Below, piece after piece: positions 44,171 to 56,389 of a stretch of 64,000 nt of DNA. The stretch is from Persicaria tinctoria (Eukaryota > Streptophyta > Magnoliopsida > Caryophyllales > Polygonaceae). Position 1 is the stretch's first letter. Each line of letters begins with the position of its first letter. The position numbers and the translations under genes are program-made. The notes under the pieces were generated by a model. That model made no database searches and was not told where the DNA came from. It worked only from the letters and a program-made list of their open reading frames with translations. Where the stretch lies: the NCBI GenBank assembly GCA_037127255.1, contig JBANSL010000008.1, positions 1,078,896 to 1,142,895 of the forward strand, in the 5' to 3' direction.

Positions 44171-46249
44171 TCTATATATCTATATATAACTTTAAAAGAG
44201 AAGACTTTGCTGATGTGTCTTGCTCTCCTTCAATTTAGCTAATTCAACCAATTTATTTTATTTTACTTCTTTTATTTGTTCCCCAACCCTCCGTTCCCTT
44301 CCTAAGTTTCATTTTCCAATAATCAAATCGGCCTAGGGTTCCAGTTCTCACGGTCACTGCCTCCGAACGTCTCCTGGCTTCTCACGCTTCGGCGCTTCGC
44401 CATTGTGCGCCCACCCTCGCCTTTCTCCCCGCCCACCGTTGTCTCCCTCGATTCTCCTATCGATTCTCAATTGCTTCATCATGTAGAAGAAATGTTCCTC
44501 CTTCGGTTGCTATCAATTGCTTCACCATCTCAATTGCTTCACCATGTAGAAGAAAGCTCTCAATCGCTCCCGCAACATAGATAGAGAGAATTACAGAGCA
44601 AGATAAAGAAGACGCCTTCAACTTACCTCCATGACTCCCTGATTTTAGGTAATTCAACTAATTCCGTTTTCCCCCCTTACTTTCTCTTCCTTTCATCTTC
44701 CCACGCCTAGGGTTTCTTGACTCCCACCACCTCCGCACATCTCCTACCTTCTCTACCACCGAGATCCTTTCAGTTTCATCTTCCCACCGCCTAGCGATCC
44801 TCACCGACGTTAATGTTGACAAGACGACCAGGGAGATGATCTTCGACCCACTCACCTTCTTCCCCTTCCTCAACACTAATCGATTGGCCAAAGGTAGGAG
44901 CTTCTAAAATTCTTTTTTCTTTGCTCACCTCTAGATTTGATGTTATTTTTATTTCACGTTGGTTTTTGCTTTTCGAATCGGGATCTTTTAAATGAAATTT
45001 CCAGATTTTGAATGAATTTTTGCATTTCGAATTGGGGATCTCTAAACTGAAATTTCTAGATTTCGAATGAAGGGATTGAATTAGTATAGAGGATGATGAT
45101 GTTTGTCGTAGAACCTTAATATGTTGTCAAGAGATCACATATGGTTAAATTAGTTCCACAAGTCATTAGCAAGCTTCCCTTTGTACATGATGAAGGGTCC
45201 ATTTGATTGGAGTGAATTGAATTTTGTTCATGTTTTGAGTTTTCCTATGAGGTCTTGGGAGATGAACTATTCTCTTCAACTTCACGCTCAAAAATTAAAA
45301 ACAACGAGAATACTCAATTATTTTGTTCATTTTTTATCCTATAGCCCATGTACAATCCCCGCACTAATTCTGCTACAATTCCAAAGCTTTAGTACCTTGG
45401 TAAGTCAATACTTCTTTTCTTTCTCTATTTGTCAACTGTAAATTTGGATTGCTAGGCAATAATATATATGGGTATCTCTTTGGTGTGCAGCTGAGTGACT
45501 TATGGTACCTCTAGAAGGAATGAAGAGGTGTCTTTTGCAAATTAATTTGTTTTTCTTATTTTATACAAATTGAATAGCTCATTTTATTTGTTATACAACT
45601 TATCTGCGAGTTTGGTGAAGAAATGAGACCTATTTTAATTACAACTCATGATGGATATATGGTGTATTGGTGTGGGTGGTTAACTCCTCTGATCTGATCT
45701 ATTTTAATTACTTTGATTTAGAATATTTAGGCTGAATATATTTCATTTCATTTGTTGTAAGAAAAACATCCAATAAGATGTTTTAAATTTAGTCAATAAT
45801 CTATTCGTCCTCGAATTGATCAGTACGTGCAATGTCTGATTTAATCTCACCATTGAGTTTATAGCTAGATAGCTGCAAACTGTTTTTAATTTGGAGTCCA
45901 GTACTGTCATAAATTAGGATCGGCTTAAATGTTACTGCCAATCTGTGCAGGAACAAGAGGGGAAGTTTATATATATAGTTAGGTTTTTTCCTCATTTTGT
46001 AAGATTAGCCTTACATTATTTCTTTTTATATACATTTTCATCCCTTCATATAACCAAACTATTTTTTCCCCCAAGAATTCTATGGACGAAGTCTAGCGTA
46101 ACGACAACATCCATTCATATATTTAGTTTTATATTCGTTAATGTATTTCACCATTTGTATTTTTTTCATTATTATTTTTGTTCATTCTTATAATAGATAT
46201 TTTACATTTTTTTCCTCACGCACGCGCTATGGCACGGAGACGGTACTAG
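44171..46249 (+). mobile_element. Non-autonomous Helitron, about 2.1 kb
   Basis: Begins TCTATATATCTATATATAAC right after an A and ends GGCACGGAGACGGTACTAG directly before a T. That is the 5'-TC, 3'-CTAG and A/T insertion-site pattern of Helitrons, with a GC-rich segment just before CTAG. No Rep/helicase ORF is present. Inside are exon-like GC-rich stretches (44330-44460 and 44680-44893), the latter ending in a splice-donor-like AAG/GTAGG, suggesting captured gene pieces; I do not recognise the source. Short internal direct repeats occur at 44460-44560 (caattgcttca words) and 44950-45070 (tttcgaatyggg words). Confidence 0.7.
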
Positions 46250-46325
46250 TGTTTATTTATATCCGGCCTGTACTCGAACAGTGGAAGGTATATTGCGTAC
46301 CATCCAAATTTAATTATCAAATAAC

Positions 46326-47199
46326 ATCTATATAAACTCTTAATTTAGAAGAGTTTAGGATGATGTGTCAAGCTTAGAGAAATTTTAGGAGTCTTGACCA
46401 ATCATTTTTTTTTTGCCATTTTTCTTTGATTTTCTTTAATTCGAAACATAAAATTATCTATATAAACTCTTAATTTAGAAGAGTTTAGGATGATGTGTCA
46501 AGCTTAGAGAAATTTTAGGAGTCTTGACCAATCATTTTTTTTTGCCATTTTTCTTTGATTTTCTTTAATTCGAAACATAAAATTAATGGGATTAATTCGA
46601 AAAAACATATAATTTTAGTAGTTTTTTTCCTAAAAAAACATCTATATAAACTCTTAATTTAGAAGAGTTTAGGATGATGTGTCAAGCTTAGAGAAATTTT
46701 AGGAGTCTTGACCAATCATTTTTTTTTTTGCCATTTTTCTTTGATTTTCTTTAATTCGAAACATAAAATTAATGGGATTAATTCGAAAAAACATATAATT
46801 TTAGTAGTTTTTTTCCTAAAAAAACAATCTATATAAACTCTTAATTTAGAAGAGTTTAGGATGATGTGTCAAGCTTAGAGAAATTTTAGGAGTCTTGACC
46901 AATCATTTTTTTTTGCCATTTTTCTTTGATTTTCTTTAATTCGAAACATAAAATTAATGGGATTAATTCGAAAAAACATATAATTTTAGTAGTTTTTTTC
47001 CTAAAAAAACAATCTATCTATATAAACTCTTAATTTAGAAGAGTTTAGGATGATGTGTCAAGCTTAGAGAAATTTTAGGAGTCTTGACCAATCATTTTTT
47101 TTTGCCATTTTTCTTTGATTTTCTTTAATTCGAAACATAAAATTAATGGGATTAATTCGAAAAAACATATAATTTTAGTAGTTTTTTTCCTAAAAAACA
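46326..47199 (+). repeat. Tandem array, monomer 184-189 bp, five copies
   Basis: Copies start at 46326, 46456, 46640, 46827 and 47016. The first is short (130 bp) and lacks the aatgggattaattcg to cctaaaaaaac tail; the others are 184, 187, 189 and about 184 bp and differ mainly in poly-T length. Each begins like a Helitron 5' terminus and contains gatgatgtgtcaagcttaga. Near-identity of the copies implies recent amplification. Confidence 0.95.
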
Positions 47200-47267
47200 A
47201 TGGGATTAATTCGAAACATAAAATTAATATTAGTTTTTTTTTGGTGCAATAAAATTAATATTAGTAA

Positions 47268-47301
<34 letters not shown>

Positions 47302-47460
47302 CATATATATATACACTACTTTAATCATTTTCTCAACCCATGAGTTTAATTAAAAATATTTAATTATCTGAACTTTTACAATTATGTTATAATACTAATT
47401 TAATATATTAGTAAGATTTTACTTATAAAAAATCGCATCATGGCGCGGAGATCATACTAG
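46327..47460 (+). mobile_element. Helitron with five tandem 5' ends
   Basis: The 3' end, GGCGCGGAGATCATACTAG before a T, is related to the end of the Helitron at 44171..46249. At the 5' side the terminal sequence TCTATATAAACTCTTAATTT, which follows an A each time, occurs five times in direct tandem, at about 46327, 46457, 46641, 46828 and 47017. No coding capacity is seen. Between the array and the 3' end lies a (TA)n tract at 47271..47310. Confidence 0.7.
47271..47310. repeat. (TA)n microsatellite
   Basis: About 40 bp of alternating TA, interrupted by a catacata step, between the tandem array and the Helitron 3' end. Confidence 0.9.
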
Positions 47461-48625
47461 TTGGTTTTTATTTTCAAATAAAAGAGTTATTTGATCACTC
47501 ATTCCCATTTTAGGAGGAGAAATTAGAGTTTGCTATCTAAATCGGATATTGTGTAATCTATTTAAAGAATTGATCTTTTGACATAAATATGACGTCACGG
47601 TTAAAATTTTGAATTATTATCTATTTTCTTTTTTTCACGACTTAAAAAATGAATTAGGTGGGAGGTAAACTAAAAGTAGCCCAAAACAAAAAGAGCAGCC
47701 CAAGCCCAAACAATATTAACTTCATCGACTGGGACAACCCTGTTAATTAGGCAAAAGGGCCCCACTTTAGGTAAGAGTGAACTCCATCTATCAATTTTAA
47801 TGTTCATTCCAAACAAACAAACAAACAAAACACAAAAGAGCCCTCCAATTCACGTAATACTATCTCGTCTTGTGAGGGAGATGTGCACTAAACAATGTCT
47901 CTATATGTGCCTTGAAATAATTGCAAACACGTCACATTTCCATCTCATTTTATTTATTCGTTTAGATCATCCCAACTGTTCTTATAAAAATGGGTAATTT
48001 TAGAGAAAATATAGATTTTTTTTAACCCTAACGGTTCTTGTAAAACAAGTTGTAAAATAGAAAAGTGGGAGAAGAGAGAAAAAAAGTTTCTAAATATAAA
48101 ACAAGAGTTAGAATCTGTAAAATTAAATGCATTCACTTATTCAAATGCCTACTTTTTTTTTATTAAGTAAGAACAGACCGGTGAATCGGCAAGCGAAAAC
48201 CATATGAGCATACAATGAGAACATAAAATGGCGTTATGAAACAAACAAAAATAACTCTAAAACATGAACGGTATAATTAAGTTATTGAAATTTTATTTAT
48301 TAAATTGTGAATTTATAAATTTATTATAGTGTATAATAAATGTAGAAATATAATAGAGAAGTTGTTAGAGCTGTGGTGTAAAATTTCTAGAGATTTTGCT
48401 ATTTTGTTGGTCGCCCAGTCCCCATGGTGGTGGTCAACAACAAAATCAACTTCGGCCCTGGTGGTGGTCGCCCAGTCCCCATGGCTAACTCCGCCCACTA
48501 TAGCTTCTCCATCTTCAACGGCGATGACAGTTCCGGCGTGTGGTCCTCCATCTTGAAGAGTGGGCGGTGGCCGGTGGGTGGTAGCGAGGGGGGGGGTGAT
48601 GGTTGAGCGGGTTGTTGATTGAAGA
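47461..48625. other. Intergenic region, with a short direct repeat
   Basis: AT-rich to about 48400. A GC-richer patch then contains cgcccagtccccatgg twice (48412 and 48469), that is, a duplicated block of about 57 bp spacing. Small ORFs here show no recognisable motif. Confidence 0.5.
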
Positions 48626-48641
48626 AGAAGATGGTGGTGGT

Positions 48642-49790
48642 ATCGATGGCGGTATCGGATGATGAGGAGTTGGTGGACACATTAAGTTGGAGTTTGGGGG
48701 GACTGAATGCTGCATTGATCGACATATTTACAAGGTGATTTGGAAGATGAAGGTGACGGAGAGGGCTAGGATGTTTTTCTGGGAAGCCGTCAAAGGTGCG
48801 ATCTTGACGAACAGTGAACGATGCTGACGCCACTTTGCTAGCGCTGCTACGTGTGCCGTCTGCGGGGCTGCTGATGAAACTATCGGCCATCTTCTCCGCG
48901 ACTGTGGTATTACCAAGAACTACTGGGAAGCTATTGATCTACCTTTCGACAGGGAAGTATTTTTTAATTCCGATTTCGCAATTTGGATTCGTATGAATTT
49001 ACTCTGCAATGATATATATTATGATGGTGTCCAGTGGGCTTGTGTCTTCACCACTTCTATATGGTGGATATGGAAATGGAGATGTAATATGGTATTTAAC
49101 AATGATTCTTTTGCAGGAGATAGGATATGGTTTGTAAAGAATCAAGTTATGGAGCATCATGGAGCGTGCAAACCATTGGAGATGGGGATCTCAAGAGTGG
49201 AGAGGCTGATTTCATGGGAGAGACCGATGCAGGGATGGATGAAGGTGAATACTGACGGCTCGGTTAAGGATGGCGGACTTGTAGCTGCGGGTGGTGTCAT
49301 CCGGGACAGCGATGGTCGTTGGCAAGTAGGCTTTGTTTATAATATTGGTATTTGCACTGTTCTTATAGCAGAGCTCTGGGGCATTCTCCATGGCCTGCGC
49401 CTAGCTTGGTCCAGGGGATACATGAGGGTCGTTGTTGAAGCAGACTCCCAGCCGGTGGTTATGCTGATAGGAAGGCCTATGGATCGTTATCACCCCCTCT
49501 TCAGCCTGGTGTCGGAATGCCAAGGCTATCTCGGAAGGGATTGGCTTGTCCAGTTCCGACATATCCTTAGAGAGGCCAATTCGGTGGTGGACTATCTTGC
49601 TTCCTTTGCTTTTTTTTAGCCTATGTCTTTCTGTATTGTGTGACCCGCCTCAGGGTGTTTTAAGTTTAATTGCTAACGATGTAAGGGGACGGGCTATCCC
49701 CGTATGAGTACTACTTAGCCTTTTTTCGTTTTTAATAAAACTCCCCCTTGAGGGGACGGAGAGCTCCGCCTCTCCTTTTTACCAAAAAAA
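48642..49790 (+). mobile_element. 5'-truncated LINE with RNase H domain
   Basis: The insertion is bounded by AGAAGATGGTGGTGGT on both sides (48626..48641 and 49791..49806), a 16-bp target-site duplication, and ends in an A-run. In one frame from about 48741 it encodes a zf-RVT-like Cys/His stretch (CAVCGAADETIGHLLRDC) and then an RNase H domain with catalytic-type acids (NTDGS, AELWG, EADSQ, VVDYLAS), ending at 49619. A single TGA at 48825..48827 breaks the frame. The reverse transcriptase and ORF1 are missing, the usual result of incomplete reverse transcription. Confidence 0.85.
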
Positions 49791-49806
49791 AGAAGATGGT
49801 GGTGGT

Positions 49807-50495
49807 TGGTGCCTTGGTGGTATCACTAGGAGAGCATGAGAGGGCTATTGAACGAGGAAGAAGACGTTTTGTAGTCCTTTCTTTACGCGGCTTCAAGTCG
49901 CGTTTTACTACCTTTTTTTTCCAAATTTTTAAATACAATGTGATAAAATGCGATTTGAAATTGCGTTTTTTTCTTCTTAAAAGTGATTATAAAACGTGTT
50001 TTCAAACTGCGTTTTTTTAGTTTTTTTTTTCTCCCAATTTTCTTCCGATTTTAAATTTTACGGCTACTGAATGAAACGTGATTTCATACCACGTTTCTCT
50101 AAGCAGCCTTCAAAAAATGAATATTTTGTAAATTGCTTAAATTTGTGAATAGTATTGTTAATATTTATTTTTCAGTGAATCTTTTGAAAAAAATTCCCAT
50201 ACATACATCAAGTTTAATTTTAAATCTATTTGATATTCTAATTTAAGTATAAAGCTTAAAATATAATATCATATATATATTTAACAAAACCCTAATAAAA
50301 ATAGACAATGTGTGGTGATTTGTTAACAAAAACCATTTAGCGGGTGGTTTTCTATAATTTCATATTTAGCGGGTGATTAAGTGTAAAATCCTATATTTAA
50401 CGGGCAGTTTTCTTTAAATTTCCCATTTATTTTCCATTGTTAAAGCCTAAAGGTGAGATATTCCCCAAAATCCGGCCTCCGATTTCGAGGGAGAA
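49807..50495. other. Intergenic region with repeated short words
   Basis: Variants of aaactgcgttttttt and aaaacgcgatttt recur between 49865 and 50095, and the word ttagcgggtgrtt recurs three times at 50335-50410. The end serves as promoter and 5' UTR of the following gene. Confidence 0.5.
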
Positions 50496-51241
50496 ATGGC
50501 GGGGAATGGAGAGGAAGGTGTCACACTCGAAGAGCTGAAGACGAAGATGGCGGAGTTCGCTAAAGAGAGAGATTGGGATCAATATCACATCCCCAGGAAT
50601 CTCCTTTTGGCTCTGGTAACTACAAATCTTCATTTTCGCTGACCCAAACCCTAAAAAAAGAACCTTTCTTCATTTTTCAATTAACCAAAAACCCTAAAAA
50701 AAATTACTAGATTAGGCGATACAAATGCCTCCGATTCTCCCATTCCTGAGTTTTAAAGTTGGAAATATTGAAACTTTGTATTGAATTGAAAGTTGCTCGC
50801 TACAGAACAAGAGGAACCCCAAGAAATGAATGGTAGCAAAGTACTAGCTTTCTGGGTTATGATTTCTTTATCAAATCAAGCTTGTCAACAATTTTTAACT
50901 GCATTCTATGAAGAAAGATCAAGTCTTTTTCGCTCCTATTTTTGAAGGTTGGTGAAGTGGGGGAATTGTCAGAGATATTCCAATGGAAAGGGGAAGTGCC
51001 GAGGGGACTGCCCGGTTGGAGTGATCGAGAGAAGGAGCACTTGGGAGAGGAGCTTTCTGATGTGCTGCTTTACCTTGTAAGGCTTTCTGATATCTGTGGT
51101 GTTGATCTTAGTAAAGCCGCTCTTCGCAAGCTGGATCTCAATGCTAAGAAATACCCGGTTCATCTTTCGAAGGGGTCTTCCAAGAAGCATACACATTACA
51201 CCACCACCACTGATAATGCTGATCACACTGATGGGGATTAG
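50496..51241 (+). CDS. dCTP pyrophosphatase 1-like (MazG fold)
   Basis: Two exons, 50496..50615 and 50948..51241, encode 137 aa. The all-alpha NTP pyrophosphohydrolase signature is visible: EVGELSEIFQWKG supplies the first pair of acids and GEELSDVLLYLVRLSD the ExxD pair that bind Mg. The N-terminus MAGNGEEGVTLEELKTKMAEF and the RDWDQYHIPRNLLLAL block match eukaryotic DCTPP1 (XTP3TPA). The enzyme hydrolyses dCTP and modified dCTP analogues to the monophosphate and pyrophosphate, cleaning the nucleotide pool. The C-terminal tail after about residue 113 is Lys/His/Thr-rich and not conserved. Start chosen as the first ATG with family similarity. Confidence 0.9.
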
Positions 51242-52511
51242 ACTTAGAAGAATGGAAGTCTGAATAAATTCTCATTTTGGGCTTTTGTTGCAAACATCTC
51301 CATTCTGATAATCTGATGTGCTGCTTTGATATGGATGTACATTTTGGGATTCAATATTTTCAGTATCAACTTTAACAGCTACTATTACTCTCTGAATTAA
51401 TGGATTAATTTGCTTGTGTTCTCCGGCTTATGTATGTTCTTGTTTAGTACTACTATGTACGCCGTAACTGGTTCTATTCGCTTTGAAATTGAACTACATT
51501 AAAACTGGTCAGGTTAGGTACTTGGTGGTTGTTTACTTGTTTTGGGAAAAACACTTTCAAACACACAGATTTAGGTTCAACAGTTGATGTAATATGTTTG
51601 ACACTAGTACAACCACCATATATTCATTGCCAAATCAGAAAAGGGTGAGAATCAAAAGAGAAGAAAAAGATGAAGTTCCGGTTGGTGGGTCATTTTTATA
51701 AATGGAAATTGGAGGTTTGTGGGGATCACAGAGTTAAGCACTTGCAAGGATTCAAATCCTTTCTTTTTATTATGTTTTGGTTTGGTCCACTGCCCTTGTT
51801 AGTTGTTTCTAAAATAGTACCCTGTATGAATATGAATATGAATCACTGAAAATGTAATCCTGACTCTACCTTTGAGGTTGTGGAACTCCAAACAGGTTGA
51901 ACTCAGCTGAGAGATTTTCAGGGTCAAGCAGTTTAGCATTGTTGAGTTGGAGAATCAACTCATTCGAAACTATGTGATAGTAGCGGTTAGCCTGAAAGTT
52001 CAGGTTTTTAAGAATGTATTCAACATGGCAAAAAGGTTACCCTATCAACATGTTTTTTTTTACAGTTATCAGAAAGGGAGTGCAATGCAGCTGTTAGGAG
52101 GACAACAGATTAAGGTTACAACAAAATTACAGGTTGTATCTGGATGTGGCCTTTTGCAGCAAGGAGGACCCATAGCCATGGCAATGCAGTGCAGTGCCTG
52201 TGAAATTGCTTAAGTTGAGCATTCATTTTGGAACTGTTTGCAAATGATCCAGTTTACTACTAAACTTGATATTAGGAATTCTTCAAATAATCGCAAGTAG
52301 AGATTAGCATTTCATAGAGCACCTCAAGAACCTGTGGGAACAAGCCCATCTATGATTTCAGTGTTTAAAGTTTAAAGTTCTGCAGAAAAGATGTTGTTAA
52401 CAGTGTATGAAATACCATGTACGTGGTGATGAACACTCACTTCTGTACACCGACTGCATATCCAATATGTCCATGGCGTGGGGAAAAGATTCTTGCGTTG
52501 ATTCCAAACAT
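51242..52511. other. Convergent intergenic region
   Basis: About 1.3 kb between the dCTP pyrophosphatase (plus) and the SRRP1-like gene (minus). The first part is 3' UTR. A plus-strand open frame at 51947..52213 (88 aa) shows no recognisable motif and I do not call it a gene. Confidence 0.5.
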
Positions 52512-55250
52512 CTAAGGAATGCGCCCCAGTACTCGTTGTAGCGCTTTCTTGATGCCTTCTTGATCAAGTGTTGTCGTCAGCTGTATTTCTTGAACCTGAA
52601 CAACAAACAATTTTTTTCACCATAATAAGTACAATATAAAGCAAAATTCTCATAACCACAAACAGGAGAGAGATGTGCATCTGACCTGCCTACCAGCGCG
52701 AGCAAGTAAAACAAACTGGCTGTTCACCGCTGGGGCCTGTGGGGATGTTTCAAAACTGTCAAGGTTGTTGCAAAGCACATACAAGTTTTGTAGCAGCAGA
52801 AGGGTAAGAAAGCAACGAACTACTCACGTTTGAAAGCCATAGCTGGAGATCCTGTGCAACGACCCTCCTTTCAAATCCCTGGCGCCTGATCTTCACATCG
52901 CTTATACTGGGCACAAATCGTACAACCATGTAGGTAAATATCTTAATAGGAAGGAAACCAAGACTCTAGCAGAGTGTGAAAATGAAAGCATACCCTTCCT
53001 CCTTTAAAAGTTCTGCCAGTATCTCTGGGAGGCCTGGCAGAGGTTCAATGACACCATCACTGGTTGTGCTGGAGTTACCAGGATCAACTGGCCCATCCTA
53101 ATCCAATAATTATTTGATCAACTATATGCGTGCAGATTATGCATATCTGAAAGCATACGGAAGGTTGTCAAGGGAACGAAAGGGGAATAAAAACGCACCT
53201 GAGGGATGACTTTATCAATTGTTTCATACAGTGGATCTTCCTCCAGTTGTCTAATAGATAATGTAATTCTAGACTTTAATCTGCAATTCATAGTTCAAGA
53301 ATCACTAATTGAGATGAATAAACTACATATGAAAAAATTACATAAAATAAGTAAAAATGGAGAAGCCATGCCAGATCACCTATCAATGCCTATGACCTTA
53401 ACTCTCACATCGTCACCCTCATTCAGAATGTCTCTAACATCTTGAACTAAATCCCATGAAACCTCCGAAACATGTACTAGTCCAGTCAGAGGATACAGTC
53501 CTGCATTAAAAATTTTTGACGCTTTAACGAAGAAAGTATAGCAGAAATAAGAAAAAAAGAGCGCAAAGAGGATGGTTAAGAGCCTACCATCTGGAAAACG
53601 CAAGTACACAAAGGCCCCGTAATCCTCTACTGTGCCAATCCTTGCCTCAAACACATCTCCTACATTAATCTTATCAGAATAATTTGCCCACATTGCTTCC
53701 TTCTCCGAAAATACCAGGTCACCTTTCTCCTCGTTCACCTCAATTACCTGTGAATAAAGTAACAGGTAGATGAGCCATAGAAAAGGAATATCAAGGATGC
53801 CATTAAACATTTAGGCTGTTTTAGAGCGAGCAGATCAGAAAATTGATCTCAATGTAAAAGCTTTTCTTTTGTTTGGCTTTCTTCAGGACATGAATCCTAG
53901 CATTGACATCACAGCGATTTTAAGGTCCATTGATAAATGAAGCAATTGTTTCCTTTGTCATTAGAACTTATGACTATCAACATATCCTAGTCAATACTAT
54001 CATTGTGCCCTGATTCCAATTTTCCTTGTCTGAATTAAACATCAATTGGCAACATAACTACATAAGGTAAAAAGGCTGAGAGTCTTAACACAAAATCCAA
54101 ATATCAACTTTGCTTGATTCATAAAAAAAAAAGTATAAAGGTAAATCTATTGTAGGTCACATAAGATTACTGCATGGACAACGAAGAACTGAAAATTTCA
54201 TTGAAAAATCAATAATGTAGTGGGAGAGAAACCTTCATGGGAATGATTGATCCAATCATGCTTTTAGCAGTCTCTAGTATATGCTTCTGGGGTTCTACAA
54301 AGCGACAATGTACGTTATAAACACATAATCTATCATGATAAGATAAAAGAAGAAATATACTGCATTACTCTCCCCTTCCCATCATCAGAGAATACAATTG
54401 TTAAGTACCTTTACATGTATGTGTTGGGCTCAAGTGCGGGAAGGGCATAAATCCAACAATTGAATAAAAACGGATTAACAATCCTCCACTGTTATACCCT
54501 TCAACTCTTCCCTTGTAGATGAATCCTGTTTTCATAAATGTCCTTGCGGCCTCCCAATCAGCCGGCCCCTATTCCTTGAAAGAAAGCAAAGTATTGAACA
54601 AACTATGCTATAAGATAACTCAAACTTGATAAAGAGTCTAATAAAATGCCAAAGTTATATCAAGAACTGCTTGGATATTGATACCAAGGTACTATAGGTA
54701 TCGGTCATCACTCATACCCGAACCGATATATGATATCTTAATACCAAGGTATTGATGCCAAACGGGCGCTTAGCCATTGCTACACATTAACCTAACATCC
54801 CTTGAAAAGCTGAAACTAACTACAAATGGGAGTCTTACTTCTGAAACTCCAAAAATTTCTTAACATAAACCAAATTCTCAGAGCAAAACCAACCTATGAG
54901 GTGACAAAATTCAAAGGCTTGAGCAAACAAAAAAGCAATCCAATTCAGTGCAAGACCCAAACTTTATGACTGAAACTAACCCGAGATGGAGATGGACGGG
55001 AGAGGTCAGGGAGCGCGGACGAATCATCCAAAACCTCATCAGTTTTGGCACCGGACGACGAAGCACGAACACGGACGGTGCAAACCGGGTGCCTTCTGAT
55101 TCGAGTCTCAACACTAGAGATAAAGCTCAGAGAGTAAGAACAAGAGGAAGAACAGCAGCTGGTGGGTGCATCAGAGGGCGAAATTTTGGGGCGAAAGCAG
55201 AGGTTTGTGGCTGAACCCACAACGAGAGATGATGTGCTGAGAAATGGCAT
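52512..55250 (-). CDS. Chloroplast S1-domain RNA-binding protein, SRRP1-like
   Basis: Ten exons, from the 5' end: 54981..55250, 54409..54568, 54233..54294, 53588..53747, 53380..53500, 53199..53280, 52994..53097, 52828..52906, 52686..52736 and 52512..52595. They give 390 aa, close to my recollection of Arabidopsis At3g23700 (SRRP1). The N-terminus MPFLSTSSLVVGSA is Ser-rich, as a plastid transit peptide. One S1-like region begins FIYKGRVEGYNSGGLLIRFY; a clearer S1 domain follows (VGDVFEARIGTVEDYGAFVY ... LTGLVHVSEVSWD). The conserved C-terminal block includes RQGFERRVVAQDLQLWLSN and ARAGRQVQEIQLTTTL. SRRP1 binds chloroplast RNAs and assists their splicing and processing. The first Met of the frame (55334) adds 28 residues; I prefer 55250. 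Confidence 0.88.
54680..54772. mobile_element. MITE fragment in SRRP1-like intron 1
   Basis: Read on the minus strand it starts GCGCCCGTTTGGCATC next to taa and continues with ataccttggtatta and cggttcgggtatgag words, resembling the element in PWD intron 1. The other end is not clear. Confidence 0.45.
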
Positions 55251-55476
55251 GGTGGCCTGGTTGGAGGGTGTGTGAATTTGGGCTCTTAATCGGGGTTTGA
55301 AGAAGAGATTGAATCGGAGATTTTGGGGCTTCAATTCAGAAGCTCGTCATGGATGATTGGGTGTGGTACTATGGTGTGGCTGTGGAGGAAGGTGGATGTT
55401 TCCAATTTCCATTTCCATAATTCCATGTGTATCCTTTTATTCCCCACAAGTGTGGGTTTTGTGTCCTTTCAAGTTT
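55251..55476 (-). promoter_or_regulatory. Promoter region of the SRRP1-like gene
   Basis: About 230 bp between the start codon and the hAT element. No defined promoter element is visible; the transposon end limits how far an ancestral promoter remains intact. Confidence 0.3.
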
Positions 55477-55484
55477 GAACTCAC

Positions 55485-56347
55485 TAGGGGTGGAAATGGG
55501 TCGGGTGATGGATGGGTGGAGCCATTTTTTCACCCGACCCGTCACAAAAAAAATTCACTCGACCCATCATCCGTCCGTCTAATATTTCACCCATCATCCG
55601 ATCCGTCGGGTGAATCGGGTTAATCGGTGGGTCGGGTGGGTAATCGAATGAAGTAAATTAAAAGAAAAAAATTCATATGTCATACTTAGAAATCGATCAT
55701 ATTTGATATTTTCACAAACCACGTAAACGTGGAAATCTTATTAATTGTATAAAAGATTTATTCATACATTATATCATTATCCTCATTTTACAAAGTTAGC
55801 CTTAAAAGTTTAATATCAAATCAAATGAGTTGAATTTTAGCCCTTTGCTAAACTCGTAGTTAAAAAAAGGAAAAATAATTTGGCTAAATCATATCTTAAC
55901 ACACTAAATGCTAAGTCGTTGAAATGAGTGAAATTGTTAACATTCTACTAGTGTATACAAAACAAATAAAATAACTTTTTTTTAAAAGATGTGATATGAG
56001 GTTGAATAAAAATTAGTTTATATTCTTTTAGATTTTTTTTGCACAAAAACAATTATAGAATAGAGAAGATAGAATTAGAAAAAAAGAAAAATATGTAGTT
56101 ATGTTACGCCATATTTTTTTATAAACTAAGATTTTTTTTAAATAATCGGGTGGGTTAGCGGGTGGTTAAGCGGGTCGGGTAATGGGTCGGGTGATGGGTC
56201 GGGTAATGGGTGAAAAACATATCACCCATCACCCGACCCATCACCCATTTCACCCACCCATCACCCGGTTTTTTTCGGGTTTTCACCCGTATAATCGGGT
56301 CGGGTGGGTCGGGTGAATCGGTCACCCACGGGTGATTTCCAGCCCTA
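55485..56347. mobile_element. hAT-type element with exact 8-bp target duplication
   Basis: Left end TAGGGGTGGAAAT and right end, in reverse, TAGGGCTGGAAAT are terminal repeats with one mismatch in 13. GAACTCAC stands on both sides (55477..55484 and 56348..56355), an exact 8-bp duplication typical of hAT transposons. Subterminal gggtcgggtgatgggtcggg repeats at both ends form hairpins (56150-56275). The middle is AT-rich. No transposase is present, so it is non-autonomous. Confidence 0.92.
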
Positions 56348-56389
56348 GAACTCACATCAATTTGTTCTGTTCATCCCCTAATCCATTAA

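Noticed and set aside
48424..48606. Gly/Ser-rich small ORFs near the LINE
   Set aside because: Low-complexity ggtggt sequence produces open frames on both strands; no family match.
51947..52213. 88-aa plus-strand ORF between convergent genes
   Set aside because: No motif recognised and it lies in what is likely 3' flanking DNA.
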